Assembly: GCF_051020765.1 (NCBI RefSeq)
Contig: NW_027469320.1
Span: 152,090 to 216,089, forward strand
Source of the DNA: Lasioglossum baleicum
Taxonomy: Eukaryota; Arthropoda; Insecta; Hymenoptera; Halictidae
Direction: 5' to 3'
Length of the DNA: 64,000 nucleotides
Shown: piece by piece, positions 32,101 to 46,920 of the stretch
Layout of the letters: each line of letters begins with the position of its first letter
Position numbering within the stretch: position 1 is the stretch's first letter
The notes under the pieces: generated by a model
What the model saw: the letters and a program-made list of their open reading frames with translations, nothing else
What the model was told of the DNA's origin: nothing
The model's database searches: none
Translations under genes and position numbers: made by a program

Positions 32101-35100
32101 TCGAGCCTATGTCAGATTCGACGATTCTTCGTTTCAGAAGTGTATTTCTGTGCGGAATTGCTGTTTCGCGTGCTATATCAGTGCATTTGCATGCAAGTAT
32201 GCGAAATTGGAATAGAAACTCCGACCCGGCAAGCACGATCACAATTTATTCGAGCCTATGTCAGATTCGACGATTCTTCGTTTCAGAAGTGTATTTCTGT
32301 GCAGAATCGCTGTTTCGCACGCTAGATCAGTGCATTTGCATGCAAGTATGAGAAATTGGAATAGAAACTCCGACCCGGCAATCACGATCACGATTTATTC
32401 GAGCTTATGTCAGATTCGACGATTCTTCGTTTCAGAAGTGTATTTCTGTGCGGAATCGCTGTTTCGCGTGCTATATCAGTTCATTTGCATGCAAGTATGC
32501 GAAATTGGAATAGAAACTCCGACCCGACAAGCACGATCACAATTTATTCGAGCCTATGTCAGATTCGACGATTCTTCGTTTCAGAAGTGTATTTCTGTGC
32601 GGAATCGCTGTTTCGCGTGATAGATCAGTGCATTTGCATGCAAATACGCGAAATTGGCACGAAAACTCCGATTCGGCAAGCACAATCACGATTTATTCGA
32701 GCTTATGTCAGATTCGACGATTATTCGCTTCACAAATACATTTCTGTACGGAATCGCTGTTTAGCGTGCTAGATCAGTGCATTTGTATGCAATTATGCGA
32801 AATTGGCACAGAAACTCCGACAAGGCAAGCAGGATCACGTATTTATTCGAGCTTATGTCAGATTCGACGATTATTCGTTTCACAAATGAATTTCTGTACG
32901 GAATCGCTGTTTAGCGTGCTAGATCAGTGCATTTGTATGCAAATATGCGAAATTGGTACGGAAACTCCGATTCGGCAAGCACGCTCACCCTTTATTCGAG
33001 CTTATGTCAGATTCGACGATTCTTCGTTTCAGAAGTGTATTTCTGTGCGGAATCGCTGTTTCGCGCGCTAGATCAGTGCATTTGCATGCAAGTATGAGAA
33101 ATTGGAATAGAAACTCCGACCCGGCAATCACGATCACGATTTATTCGAGCTCATGTCAGATTCGACGATTCTTCGTTTCAGAAGTGTATTTCTGTGCGGA
33201 ATCGCTGTTTCGCGTTCTATATCAGTGCATTTGCATGCAAGTATGCGAAATTGGAATAGAAACTCCGACCCGGCATGCACGATCACAATTTATTCGAGCC
33301 TATGTCAGATTCGACGATTCTTCGTTTCAGAAGTGTATTTCTGTGCGGAATCGCTGGTTCGCGTGATAGATCAGTGCATTTGCATGCAAATATGCGAAAT
33401 TGGCACGAAAACTCCGATTCGGCATGCACGATCACGATTTATTCGAGCTTATGTCAGATTCGACGATTATTCGCTTCACAAATAAATTTCTGTACGGAAT
33501 CGCTGTTTAGCGTGCTAGATCAGTGCATTTGTATGCAAATATGCGAAATTGGTACGGAAACTCCGATTCGGCAAGCACGCTCACCCTTTATTCGAGCTTA
33601 TGTCAGATTCGACGATTCTTCGTTTCAGAAGTGTATTTCTGTGGGGAATCGCTGTTTCGCGCGCTAGATCAGTGCATTTGCATGCAAGTATGAGAAATTG
33701 GAATAGAAACTCCGACCCGGCAATCACGATCACGATTTATTCGAGCTTATGTCAGATTCGACGATTCTTCGTTTCAGAAGTGTATTTCTGTGCGGAATCG
33801 CTGTTTCGCGTGCTATATCAGTGCATTTGCATGCAAGTATGCGAAATTGGAATAGAAACTCCGACCTGGCAAGCACGATCACAATTTATTCGAGCCTATG
33901 TCAGATTCGACGATTCTTCGTTACAGAAGTGTATTTCTGTGCAGAATCGCTGTTTCGCACGCTAGATCAGTGCATTTGCATGCAAGTATGAGAAATTGGA
34001 ATAGAAACTCCGACCCGGCAATCACGATCACGATTTATTCGAGCTTATGTCAGATTCGACGATTCTTCGTTTCAGAAGTGTATTTCTGTGCGGAATTGCT
34101 GTTTCGCGTGCTATATCAGTGCATTTGCATGCAAGTATGCGAAATTGGAATAGAAACTCCGACCCGGCAAGCACGATCACAATTTATTCGAGCCTATGTC
34201 AGATTCGACGATTCTTCGTTTCAGAAGTGTATTTCTGTGCAGAATCGCTGTTTCGCACGCTAGATCAGTGCATTTGCATGCAAGTATGAGAAATTGGAAT
34301 AGAAACTCCGACCCGGCAATCACGATCACGATTTATTCGAGCTTATGTCAGATTCGACGATTCTTCGTTTCAGAAGTGTATTTCTGTGCGGAATCGCTGT
34401 TTCGCGTGCTATATCAGTTCATTTGCATGCAAGTATGCGAAATTGGAATAGAAACTCCGACCCGACAAGCACGATCACAATTTATTCGAGCCTATGTCAG
34501 ATTCGACGATTCTTCGTTTCAGAAGTGTATTTCTGTGCGGAATCGCTGTTTCGCGCGCTAGATCAGTGCATTTGCATGCAAGTATGAGAAATTGGAATAG
34601 AAACTCCGACCCGGCAATCACGATCACGATTTATTCGAGCTCATGTCAGATTCGACGATTCTTCGTTTCAGAAGTGTATTTCTGTGCGGAATCGCTGTTT
34701 CGCGTTCTATATCAGTGCATTTGCATGCAAGTATGCGAAATTGGAATAGAAACTCCGACCCGGCATGCACGATCACAATTTATTCGAGCCTATGTCAGAT
34801 TCGACGATTCTTCGTTTCAGAAGTGTATTTCTGTGCGGAATCGCTGTTTCGCGTGATAGATCAGTGCATTTGCATGCAAATATGCGAAATTGGCACGAAA
34901 ACTCCGATTCGGCATGCACGATCACGATTTATTCGAGCTTATGTCAGATTCGACGATTATTCGCTTCACAAATAAATTTCTGTACGGAATCGCTGTTTAG
35001 CGTGCTAGATCAGTGCATTTGTATGCAAATATGCGAAATTGGTACGGAAACTCCGATTCGGCAAGCACGCTCACCCTTTATTCGAGCTTATGTCAGATTC

Positions 35101-38100
35101 GACGATTCTTCGTTTCAGAATTGTATTTCTGTGCGGAATCGCTGTTTCGCGCGCTAGATCAGTGCATTTGCATGCAAGTATGAGAAATTGGAATAGAAAC
35201 TCCGACCCGGCAATCACGATCACGATTTATTCGAGCTTATGTCAGATTCGACGATTCTTCGTTTCAGAAGTGTATTTCTGTGCGGAATCGCTGTTTCGCG
35301 TGCTATATCAGTGCATTTGCATGCAAGTATGCGAAATTGGAATAGAAACTCCGACCCGGCAAGCACGATCACAATTTATTCGAGCCTATGTCAGATTCGA
35401 CGATTCTTCGTTTCAGAAGTGTATTTCTGTGCGGAATTGCTGTTTCGCGTGCTATATCAGTGCATTTGCATGCAAGTATGCGAAATTGGAATAGAAACTC
35501 CGACCCGGCAAGCACGATCACAATTTATTCGAGCCTATGTCAGATTCGACGATTCTTCGTTTCAGAAGTGTATTTCTGTGCAGAATCGCTGTTTCGCACG
35601 CTAGATCAGTGCATTTGCATGCAAGTATGAGAAATTGGAATAGAAACACCGACCCGGCAATCACGATCACGATTTATTCGAGCTCATGTCAGATTCGACG
35701 ATTCTTCGTTTCAGAAGTGTATTTCTGTGCGGAATCGCTGTTTCGCGTTCTATATCAGTGCATTTGCATGCAAGTATGCGAAATTGGAATAGAAACTCCG
35801 ACCCGACAAGCACGATCACAATTTATTCGAGCCTATGTCAGATTCGACGATTCTTCGTTTCAGAAGTGTATTTCTGTGCGCAATCGCTGTTTCGCGTGAT
35901 AGATCAGTGCATTTGCATGCAAATATGCGAAATTGGCACGAAAACTCCGATTCGGCAAGCACGATCACGATTTATTCGAGCTTATGTCAGATTCGACGAT
36001 TATTCGCTTCACAAATAAATTTCTGTACGGAATCGCTATTTAGCGTGCTAGATCAGTGCATTTGTATGCAAATATGCGAAATTGGCACAGAAACTCCGAC
36101 AAGGCAAGCAGGATCACGTATTTATTCGAGCTTATGTCAGATTCGACGATTATTCGTTTCACAAATGAATTTCTGTACGGAATCGCTATTTAGCGTGCTA
36201 GATCAGTGCATTTGTATGCAAATATGACAAATTGGAATAGAAACTCCGACCCGGCAATCACGATCACGATTTATTCGAGCTCATGTCAGATTCGACGATT
36301 CTTCGTTTCAGAAGTGTATTTCTGTGCGGAATCGCTGTTTCGCGTGCTATATCAGTGCATTTGCATGCAAGTATGCGAAATTGGAATAGAAACTCCGACC
36401 CGGCATGCACGATCACAATTTATTCGAGCCTATGTCAGATTCGACGATTCTTCGTTTCAGAAGTGTATTTCTGTGCGGAATCGCTGTTTCGCGTGATAGA
36501 TCAGTGCATTTGCATGCAAATATGCGAAATTGGCACGAAAACTCCGATTCGGCAAGCACGATCACGATTTATTCGAGCTTATGTCAGATTCGACGATTAT
36601 TCGCTTCACAAATAAATTTCTGTACGGAATCGCTGTTTAGCGTGCTAGATCTGTGCATTTGTATGCAAATATGCGAAATTGGTACGGAAACTCCGATTCG
36701 GCAAGCACGCTCACCCTTTATTCGAGCTTATGTCAGATTCGACGATTCTTCGTTTGAGAAGTGTATTTCTGTGCGGAATCGCTGTTTCGCGCGCTAGATC
36801 AGTGCATTTGCATGCAAGTATGAGAAATTGGAATAGAAACTCCGACCCGGCAATCACGATCACGATTTATTCGAGCTTATGTCAGATTCGACGATTCTTC
36901 GTTTCAGAAGTGTATTTCTGTGCGGAATCGCTGTTTCGCGTGCTATATCAGTGCATTTGCATGCAAGTATGCGAAATTGGAATAGAAACTCCGACCCGGC
37001 AAGCACGATCACAATTTATTCGAGCCTATGTCAGATTCGACGATTCTTCGTTTCAGAAGTGTATTTCTGTGCGGAATTGCTGTTTCGCGTGCTATATCAG
37101 TGCATTTGCATGCAAGTATGCGAAATTGGAATAGAAACTCCGACCCGGCAAGCACGATCACAATTTATTCGAGCCTATGTCAGATTCGACGATTCTTCGT
37201 TTCAGAAGTGTATTTCTGTGCAGAATCGCTGTTTCGCACGCTAGATCAGTGCATTTGCATGCAAGTATGAGAAATTGGAATAGAAACTCCGACCCGGCAA
37301 TCACGATCACGATTTATTCGAGCTTATGTCAGATTCGACGATTCTTCGTTTCAGAAGTGTATTTCTGTGCGGAATCGCTGTTTCGCGTGCTATATCAGTT
37401 CATTTGCATGCAAGTATGCGAAATTGGAATAGAAACTCCGACCCGACAAGCACGATCACAATTTATTCGAGCCTATGTCAGATTCGACGATTCTTCGTTT
37501 CAGAAGTGTATTTCTGTGCGGAATCGCTGTTTCGCGTGATAGATCAGTGCATTTGCATGCAAATACGCGAAATTGGCACGAAAACTCCGATTCGGCAAGC
37601 ACAATCACGATTTATTCGAGCTTATGTCAGATTCGACGATTATTCGCTTCACAAATACATTTCTGTACGGAATCGCTGTTTAGCGTGCTAGATCAGTGCA
37701 TTTGTATGCAATTATGCGAAATTGGCACAGAAACTCCGACAAGGCAAGCAGGATCACGTATTTATTCGAGCTTATGTCAGATTCGACGATTATTCGTTTC
37801 ACAAATGAATTTCTGTACGGAATCGCTGTTTAGCGTGCTAGATCAGTGCATTTGCATGCAAATATGCGAAATTGGTACGGAAACTCCGATTCGGCAAGCA
37901 CGCTCACCCTTTATTCGAGCTTATGTCAGATTCGACGATTCTTCGTTTCAGAAGTGTATTTCTGTGCGGAATCGCTGTTTCGCGCGCTAGATCAGTGCAT
38001 TTGCATGCAAGTATGAGAAATTGGAATAGAAACTCCGACCCGGCAATCACGATCACGATTTATTCGAGCTCATGTCAGATTCGACGATTCTTCGTTTCAG

Positions 38101-38840
38101 AAGTGTATTTCTGTGCGGAATCGCTGTTTCGCGTTCTATATCAGTGCATTTGCATGCAAGTATGCGAAATTGGAATAGAAACTCCGACCCGGCATGCACG
38201 ATCACAATTTATTCGAGCCTATGTCAGATTCGACGATTCTTCGTTTCAGAAGTGTATTTCTGTGCGGAATCGCTGGTTCGCGTGATAGATCAGTGCATTT
38301 GCATGCAAATATGCGAAATTGGCACGAAAACTCCGATTCGGCATGCACGATCACGATTTATTCGAGCTTATGTCAGATTCGACGATTATTCGCTTCACAA
38401 ATAAATTTCTGTACGGAATCGCTGTTTAGCGTGCTAGATCAGTGCATTTGTATGCAAATATGCGAAATTGGTACGGAAACTCCGATTCGGCAAGCACGCT
38501 CACCCTTTATTCGAGCTTATGTCAGATTCGACGATTCTTCGTTTCAGAAGTGTATTTCTGTGGGGAATCGCTGTTTCGCGCGCTAGATCAGTGCATTTGC
38601 ATGCAAGTATGAGAAATTGGAATAGAAACTCCGACCCGGCAATCACGATCACGATTTATTCGAGCTTATGTCAGATTCGACGATTCTTCGTTTCAGAAGT
38701 GTATTTCTGTGCGGAATCGCTGTTTCGCGTGCTATATCAGTGCATTTGCATGCAAGTATGCGAAATTGGAATAGAAACTCCGACCTGGCAAGCACGATCA
38801 CAATTTATTCGAGCCTATGTCAGATTCGACGATTCTTCGT
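29120..38840 (+). repeat. 33-monomer near-perfect tandem higher-order repeat (4919 bp x2)
   Basis: About 29.12-33.92 kb is followed almost directly by its copy at 34.04-38.84 kb. Offset 4919 = 33x149 + 2, and the +2 comes from the 150-bp monomers. Shared private changes include AAATATGACAAATTGG (31308 and 36227), CGCTGGTTCGCG (33355 and 38274), GTGGGGAATCG (33642 and 38561) and CCGACCTGGC (33864 and 38783). Confidence 0.9.
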
Positions 38841-40209
38841 TTCAGAAGTGTATTTCTGTGCGGAATTGCTGTTTCGCGTGCTATATCAGTGCATTTGCAT
38901 GCAAGTATGCGAAATTGGAATAGAAACTCCGACCCGGCAAGCACGATCACAATTTATTCGAGCCTATGTCAGATTCGACGATTCTTCGTTTCAGAAGTGT
39001 ATTTCTGTGCAGAATCGCTGTATCGCACGCTAGATCAGTGCATTTGCATGCAAGTATGAGAAATTGGAATAGAAACTCCGACCCGGCAATCACGATCACG
39101 ATTTATTCGAGCTTATGTCAGATTCGACGATTCTTCGTTTCAGAAGTGTATTTCTGTGCGGAATCGCTGTTTCGCGCGCTAGATCAGTGCATTTGCATGC
39201 AAGTATGAGAAATTGGAATAGAAACTCCGACCCGGCAATCACGATCACGATTTATTCGAGCTCATGTCAGATTCGACGATTCTTCGTTTCAGAAGTGTAT
39301 TTCTGTGCGGAATCGCTGTTTCGCGTGCTATATCAGTGCATTTGCATGCAAGTATGCGAAATTGGAATAGAAACTCCGACCCGGCAAGCACGATCACAAT
39401 TCATTCGAGCCTATGTCAGATTCGACGATTCTTCGTTTCAGAAGTGTATTTCTGTGCGGAATTGCTGTTTCGCGTGCTATATCAGTGCATTTGCATGCAA
39501 GTATGCGAAATTGGAATAGAAACTCCGACCCGGCAAGCACGATCACAATTTATTCGAGCCTATGTCAGATTCGACGATTCTTCGTTTCAGAAGTGTATTT
39601 CTGTGCGGAATCGCTGTTTCGCGTGCTATATCAGTTCATTTGCATGCAAGTATGCGAAATTGGAATAGAAACTCCGACCCGGCAAGCACGATCACAATTT
39701 ATTCGAGCCTATGTCAGATTCGACGATTCTTCGTTTCAGAAGGGTTTTTCTGTGCGGAATCGCTGTTTCGCGTGATAGATCAGTGCATTTGCATGCAAAT
39801 ATGCGAAATTGGCACGAAAACTCCGATTCGGCAAGCACGATCACGATTTATTCGAGCTTATGTCAGATTCGACGATTATTCGCTTCACAAATAAATTTCT
39901 GTACGGAATCGCTGTTTAGCGTGCTAGATCAGTGCATTTGTATGCAAATATGCGAAATTGGTACGAAAACTCTGATTCGGCAAGCAGGATCACCCTTTAT
40001 TCGAGCTTATGTCAGATTCGACGATTCTTCGTTTGAGAAGTGTATTTCTGTGCGGAATCGCTGTTTCGCGCGCTAGATCAGTGCATTTGAATGCAAGTAT
40101 GAGAAATTGGAATAGAAACTCCGACCCGGCAATCACGATCACGATTTATTCGAGCTCATGTCAGATTCGACGATTCTTCGTTTCAGAAGTGTATTTCTGT
40201 GCGGAATCG

Positions 40210-43200
40210 CTGTTTCGCGTGCTATATCAGTGCATCTGCATGCAAGTATGCGAAATTGGTACGAAAACTCCGATTCGGCAAGCACGATCACGATTTATTC
40301 GAGTTTATGTCAGATTCGACGATTCTTCGTTTCACAAATGAATTTCTGTGCGGAATCGCTGTTTCGCGTGCTAGATCAGTGCAATTGCATGCAAATATGC
40401 GTAATTGGCACAGAAACTCCGACAATGCAAGCACGATCACGATTTATTCGAGCTTATGTCAGATTCGACGACTATTCGTTTCACAAATGAATTTCTGTAC
40501 GGAATCGCTGTTTAGCGTGCTAGATCAGTGCATTTGTATGCAAATATGCGAAATTGGTACGGAAACTCCGTTCCGGCAAGCACGATCACCCTTTATTCGA
40601 GCTTATATCAGATTCGACGATTCTTCGTTTCAGAAGTGTATTTCTGTGCGGAATCGCTGTTTCGCGTGCTATATCTGTGCATTTGCATGCAAGTATGCGA
40701 AATTGGAATAGAAACTCCGACCCGGCAAGCACGATCACAATTTATTCGAGCCTATGTCAGATTCGACGATTCTTCGTTTCAGAAGTGTATTTCTGTGCGG
40801 AATCGCTGTTTCGCGTGATAGATCAGTGCATTTGCATGCAAATATGCGAAGTTGGCACGAAAACTCCGATTCGGCAAGCACGGTCACGATTTATTCGATC
40901 TTATGTCAGATTCGACGATTATTCGCTTCACAAATAAATTTCTGTACGGAATCGCTGTTTAGCGTGCTAGATCAGTGCATTTGTATGCAAATATGCGAAA
41001 TTGGTACGAAAACTCCGATTCGGCAAGCACGCTCACCCTTTATTCGAGCTTATGTCAGATTCGACGATTCTTCGTTTCAGAAGTGTATTTCTGTGCGGAA
41101 TCGCTGTTTCGCGCGCTAGATCAGTGCATTTGCATGCAAGTATGAGAAATTGGAATAGAAACTCCGACCCGGCAATCACGATCACGATTTATTCGAGCTT
41201 ATGTCAGATTCGACGATTCTTCGTTTCAGAAGTGTATTTCTGTGCGGAATCGCTGTTTCGCGTGCTATATCAGTTCATTTGCATGCAAGTATGCGAAATT
41301 GGAATAGAAACTCCGACCCGACAAGCACGATCACAATTTATTCGAGCCTATGTCAGATTCGACGATTCTTCGTTTCAGAAGTGTATTTCTGTGCGCAATC
41401 GCTGTTTCGCGTGATAGATCAGTGCATTTGCATGCAAATATGCGAAATTGGCACGAAAACTCCGATTCGGCAAGCACGATCACGATTTATTCGAGCTTAT
41501 GTCAGATTCGACCATTATTCGCTTCACAAATAAATTTCTGTACGGAATCGCTGTTTAGCGTGCTAGATCAGTGCATTTGTATGCAATTATGCGAAATTGG
41601 CACAGAAACTCCGACAAGGCAAGCAGGATCACGTATTTATTCGAGCTTATGTCAGATTCGACGATTATTCGTTTCACAAATGAATTTCTGTACGGAATCG
41701 CTATTTAGCGTGCTAGATCAGTGCATTTGTATGCAAATATGAGAAATTGGAATAGAAACTCCGACCCGGCAATCACGATCACGATTTATTCGAGCTCATG
41801 TCAGATTCGACGATTCTTCGTTTCAGAAGTGTATTTCTGTGCGGAATCGCTGTTTCGCGTGCTATATCAGTGCATTTGCATGCAAGTATGCGAAATTGGA
41901 ATAGAAACTCCGACCCGGCATGCACGATCACAATTTATTCGAGCCTATGTCAGATTCGACGATTCTTCGTTTCAGAAGTGTATTTCTGTGCGGAATCGCT
42001 GTTTCGCGTGATAGATCAGTGCATTTGCATGCAAATATGCGAAATTGGCACGAAAACTCCGATTCGGCAAGCACGATCACGATTTATTCGAGCTTATGTC
42101 AGATTCGACGATTATTCGCTTCACAAATAAATTTCTGTACGGAATCGCTGTTTAGCGTGCTAGATCTGTGCATTTGTATGCAAATATGCGAAATTGGTAC
42201 GGAAACTCCGATTCGGCAAGCACGCTCACCCTTTATTCGAGCTTATGTCAGATTCGACGATTCTTCGTTTGAGAAGTGTATTTCTGTGCGGAATCGCTGT
42301 TTCGCGCGCTAGATCAGTGCATTTGCATGCAAGTATGAGAAATTGGAATAGAAACTCCGACCCGGCAATCACGATCACGATTTATTCGAGCTTATGTCAG
42401 ATTCGACGAATCTTCGTTTCAGAAGTGTATTTTTGTGCGGAATCGCTGTTTCGCGTGCTATATCAGTGCATTTGCATGCAAGAATGCGAAATTGGAATAG
42501 AAACTCCGACCCGGCAAGCACGATCACAATTTATTCGAGCCTATGTCAGATTCGACGATTCTTCGTTTCAGAAGTGTATTTCTGTGCGGAATTGCTGTTT
42601 CGCGTGCTATATCAGTGCATTTGCATGCAAGTATGCGAAATTGGAATAGAAACTCCGACCCGGCAAGCACGATCACAATTTATTCGAGCCTATGTCAGAT
42701 TCGACGATTCTTCGTTTCAGAAGTGTATTTCTGTGCAGAATCGCTGTTTCGCACGCTAGATCAGTGCATTTGCATGCAAGTATGAGAAATTGGAATAGAA
42801 ACTCCGACCCGGCAATCACGATCACGATTTATTCGAGCTTATGTCAGATTCGACGATTCTTCGTTTCAGAAGTGTATTTCTGTGCGGAATCGCTGTTTCG
42901 CGTGCTATATCAGTTCATTTGCATGCAAGTATGCGAAATTGGAATAGAAACTCCGACCCGACAAGCACGATCACAATTTATTCGAGCCTATGTCAGATTC
43001 GACGATTCTTCGTTTCAGAAGTGTATTTCTGTGCGGAATCGCTGTTTCGCGCGCTAGATCAGTGCATTTGCATGCAAGTATGAGAAATTGGAATAGAAAC
43101 TCCGACCCGGCAATCACGATCACGATTTATTCGAGCTCATGTCAGATTCGACGATTCTTCGTTTCAGAAGTGTATTTCTGTGCGGAATCGCTGTTTCGCG

Positions 43201-46200
43201 TTCTATATCAGTGCATTTGCATGCAAGTATGCGAAATTGGAATAGAAACTCCGACCCGGCATGCACGATCACAATTTATTCGAGCCTATGTCAGATTCGA
43301 CGATTCTTCGTTTCAGAAGTGTATTTCTGTGCGGAATCGCTGTTTCGCGTGATAGATCAGTGCATTTGCATGCAAATATGCGAAATTGGCACGAAAACTC
43401 CGATTCGGCATGCACGATCACGATTTATTCGAGCTTATGTCAGATTCGACGATTATTCGCTTCACAAATAAATTTCTGTACGGAATCGCTGTTTAGCGTG
43501 CTAGATCAGTGCATTTGTATGCAAATATGCGAAATTGGTACGGAAACTCCGATTCGGCAAGCACGCTCACCCTTTATTCGAGCTTATGTCAGATTCGACG
43601 ATTCTTCGTTTCAGAATTGTATTTCTGTGCGGAATCGCTGTTTCGCGCGCTAGATCAGTGCATTTGGATGCAAGTATGAGAAATTGGAATAGAAACTCCG
43701 ACCCGGCAATCACGATCACGATTTATTTGAGCTTATGTCAGATTCGACGATTCTTCGTTTCAGAAGTGTATTTCTGTGCGGAATCGCTGTTTCGCGTGCT
43801 ATATCAGTGCATTTGCATGCAAGTATGCGAAATTGGAATAGAAACTCCGACCCGGCAAGCACGATCACAATTTATTCGAGCCTATGTCAGATTCGACGAT
43901 TCTTCGTTTCAGAAGTGTATTTCTGTGCGGAATTGCTGTTTCGCGTGCTATATCAGTGCATCTGCATGCAAGTATGCGAAATTGGTACGAAAACTCCGAT
44001 TCGGCAAGCACGATCACGATTTATTCGAGTTTATGTCAGATTCGACGATTCTTCGTTTCACAAATGAATTTCTGTGCGGAATCGCTGTTTCGCGTGCTAG
44101 ATCAGTGCAATTGCATGCAAATATGCGTAATTGGCACAGAAACTCCGACAATGCAAGCACGATCACGATTTATTCGAGCTTATGTCAGATTCGACGACTA
44201 TTCGTTTCACAAATGAATTTCTGTACGGAATCGCTGTTTAGCGTGCTAGATCAGTGCATTTGTATGCAAATATGCGAAATTGGTACGGAAACTCCGTTCC
44301 GGCAAGCACGATCACCCTTTATTCGAGCTTATGTCAGATTCGACGATTCTTCGTTTCAGAAGTGTATTTCTGTGCGGAATCGCTGTTTCGCGTGCTATAT
44401 CTGTGCATTTGCATGCAAGTATGCGAAATTGGAATAGAAACTCCGACCCGGCAAGCACGATCACAATTTATTCGAGCCTATGTCAGATTCGACGATTCTT
44501 CGTTTCAGAAGTGTATTTCTGTGCGGAATCGCTGTTTCGCGTGATAGATCAGTGCATTTGCATGCAAATATGCGAAGTTGGCACGAAAACTCCGATTCGG
44601 CAAGCACGGTCACGATTTATTCGATCTTATGTCAGATTCGACGATTATTCGCTTCACAAATAAATTTCTGTACGGAATCGCTGTTTAGCGTGCTAGATCA
44701 GTGCATTTGTATGCAAATATGCGAAATTGGTACGAAAACTCCGATTCGGCAAGCACGCTCACCCTTTATTCGAGCTTATGTCAGATTCGACGATTCTTCG
44801 TTTCAGAAGTGTATTTCTGTGCGGAATCGCTGTTTCGCGCGCTAGATCAGTGCATTTGCATGCAAGTATGAGAAATTGGAATAGAAACTCCGACCCGGCA
44901 ATCACGATCACGATTTATTCGAGCTTATGTCAGATTCGACGATTCTTCGTTTCAGAAGTGTATTTCTGTGCGGAATCGCTGTTTCGCGTGCTATATCAGT
45001 TCATTTGCATGCAAGTATGCGAAATTGGAATAGAAACTCCGACCCGACAAGCACGATCACAATTTATTCGAGCCTATGTCAGATTCGACGATTCTTCGTT
45101 TCAGAAGTGTATTTCTGTGCGCAATCGCTGTTTCGCGTGATAGATCAGTGCATTTGCATGCAAATATGCGAAATTGGCACGAAAACTCCGATTCGGCAAG
45201 CACGATCACGATTTATTCGAGCTTATGTCAGATTCGACCATTATTCGCTTCACAAATAAATTTCTGTACGGAATCGCTGTTTAGCGTGCTAGATCAGTGC
45301 ATTTGTATGCAATTATGCGAAATTGGCACAGAAACTCCGACAAGGCAAGCAGGATCACGTATTTATTCGAGCTTATGTCAGATTCGACGATTATTCGTTT
45401 CACAAATGAATTTCTGTACGGAATCGCTATTTAGCGTGCTAGATCAGTGCATTTGTATGCAAATATGAGAAATTGGAATAGAAACTCCGACCCGGCAATC
45501 ACGATCACGATTTATTCGAGCTCATGTCAGATTCGACGATTCTTCGTTTCAGAAGTGTATTTCTGTGCGGAATCGCTGTTTCGCGTGCTATATCAGTGCA
45601 TTTGCATGCAAGTATGCGAAATTGGAATAGAAACTCCGACCCGGCATGCACGATCACAATTTATTCGAGCCTATGTCAGATTCGACGATTCTTCGTTTCA
45701 GAAGTGTATTTCTGTGCGGAATCGCTGTTTCGCGTGATAGATCAGTGCATTTGCATGCAAATATGCGAAATTGGCACGAAAACTCCGATTCGGCAAGCAC
45801 GATCACGATTTATTCGAGCTTATGTCAGATTCGACGATTATTCGCTTCACAAATAAATTTCTGTACGGAATCGCTGTTTAGCGTGCTAGATCTGTGCATT
45901 TGTATGCAAATATGCGAAATTGGTACGGAAACTCCGATTCGGCAAGCACGCTCACCCTTTATTCGAGCTTATGTCAGATTCGACGATTCTTCGTTTGAGA
46001 AGTGTATTTCTGTGCGGAATCGCTGTTTCGCGCGCTAGATCAGTGCATTTGCATGCAAGTATGAGAAATTGGAATAGAAACTCCGACCCGGCAATCACGA
46101 TCACGATTTATTCGAGCTTATGTCAGATTCGACGATTCTTCGTTTCAGAAGTGTATTTCTGTGCGGAATCGCTGTTTCGCGTGCTATATCAGTGCATTTG

Positions 46201-46920
46201 CATGCAAGAATGCGAAATTGGAATAGAAACTCCGACCCGGCAAGCACGATCACAATTTATTCGAGCCTATGTCAGATTCGACGATTCTTCGTTTCAGAAG
46301 TGTATTTCTGTGCGGAATTGCTGTTTCGCGTGCTATATCAGTGCATTTGCATGCAAGTATGCGAAATTGGAATAGAAACTCCGACCCGGCAAGCACGATC
46401 ACAATTTATTCGAGCCTATGTCAGATTCGACGATTCTTCGTTTCAGAAGTGTATTTCTGTGCAGAATCGCTGTTTCGCACGCTAGATCAGTGCATTTGCA
46501 TGCAAGTATGAGAAATTGGAATAGAAACTCCGACCCGGCAATCACGATCACGATTTATTCGAGCTTATGTCAGATTCGACGATTCTTCGTTTCAGAAGTG
46601 TATTTCTGTGCGGAATCGCTGTTTCGCGTGCTATATCAGTTCATTTGCATGCAAGTATGCGAAATTGGAATAGAAACTCCGACCCGACAAGCACGATCAC
46701 AATTTATTCGAGCCTATGTCAGATTCGACGATTCTTCGTTTCAGAAGTGTATTTCTGTGCGGAATCGCTGTTTCGCGCGCTAGATCAGTGCATTTGCATG
46801 CAAGTATGAGAAATTGGAATAGAAACTCCGACCCGGCAATCACGATCACGATTTATTCGAGCTCATGTCAGATTCGACGATTCTTCGTTTCAGAAGTGTA
46901 TTTCTGTGCGGAATCGCTGT
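40210..46920 (+). repeat. 25-monomer-offset tandem duplication (3726 bp)
   Basis: About 40.21-43.20 kb recurs at 43.94-46.92 kb. Shared markers include GATTCGACCATTATTCG (41513 and 45239) and GCAAGAATGCG (42480 and 46206). The copy at 40600 has a private TTATATCAG that removes the recurring ATG. Confidence 0.85.

Noticed and set aside
43535..44437. 300-codon open frame, and hundreds of 80-190-codon frames on the plus strand of the array
   Set aside because: They overlap each other every 149 bp in all three frames. Several begin with TTG or GTG rather than ATG. They contain only repeated satellite translation. Type changes and single-base length variants explain the longer ones.
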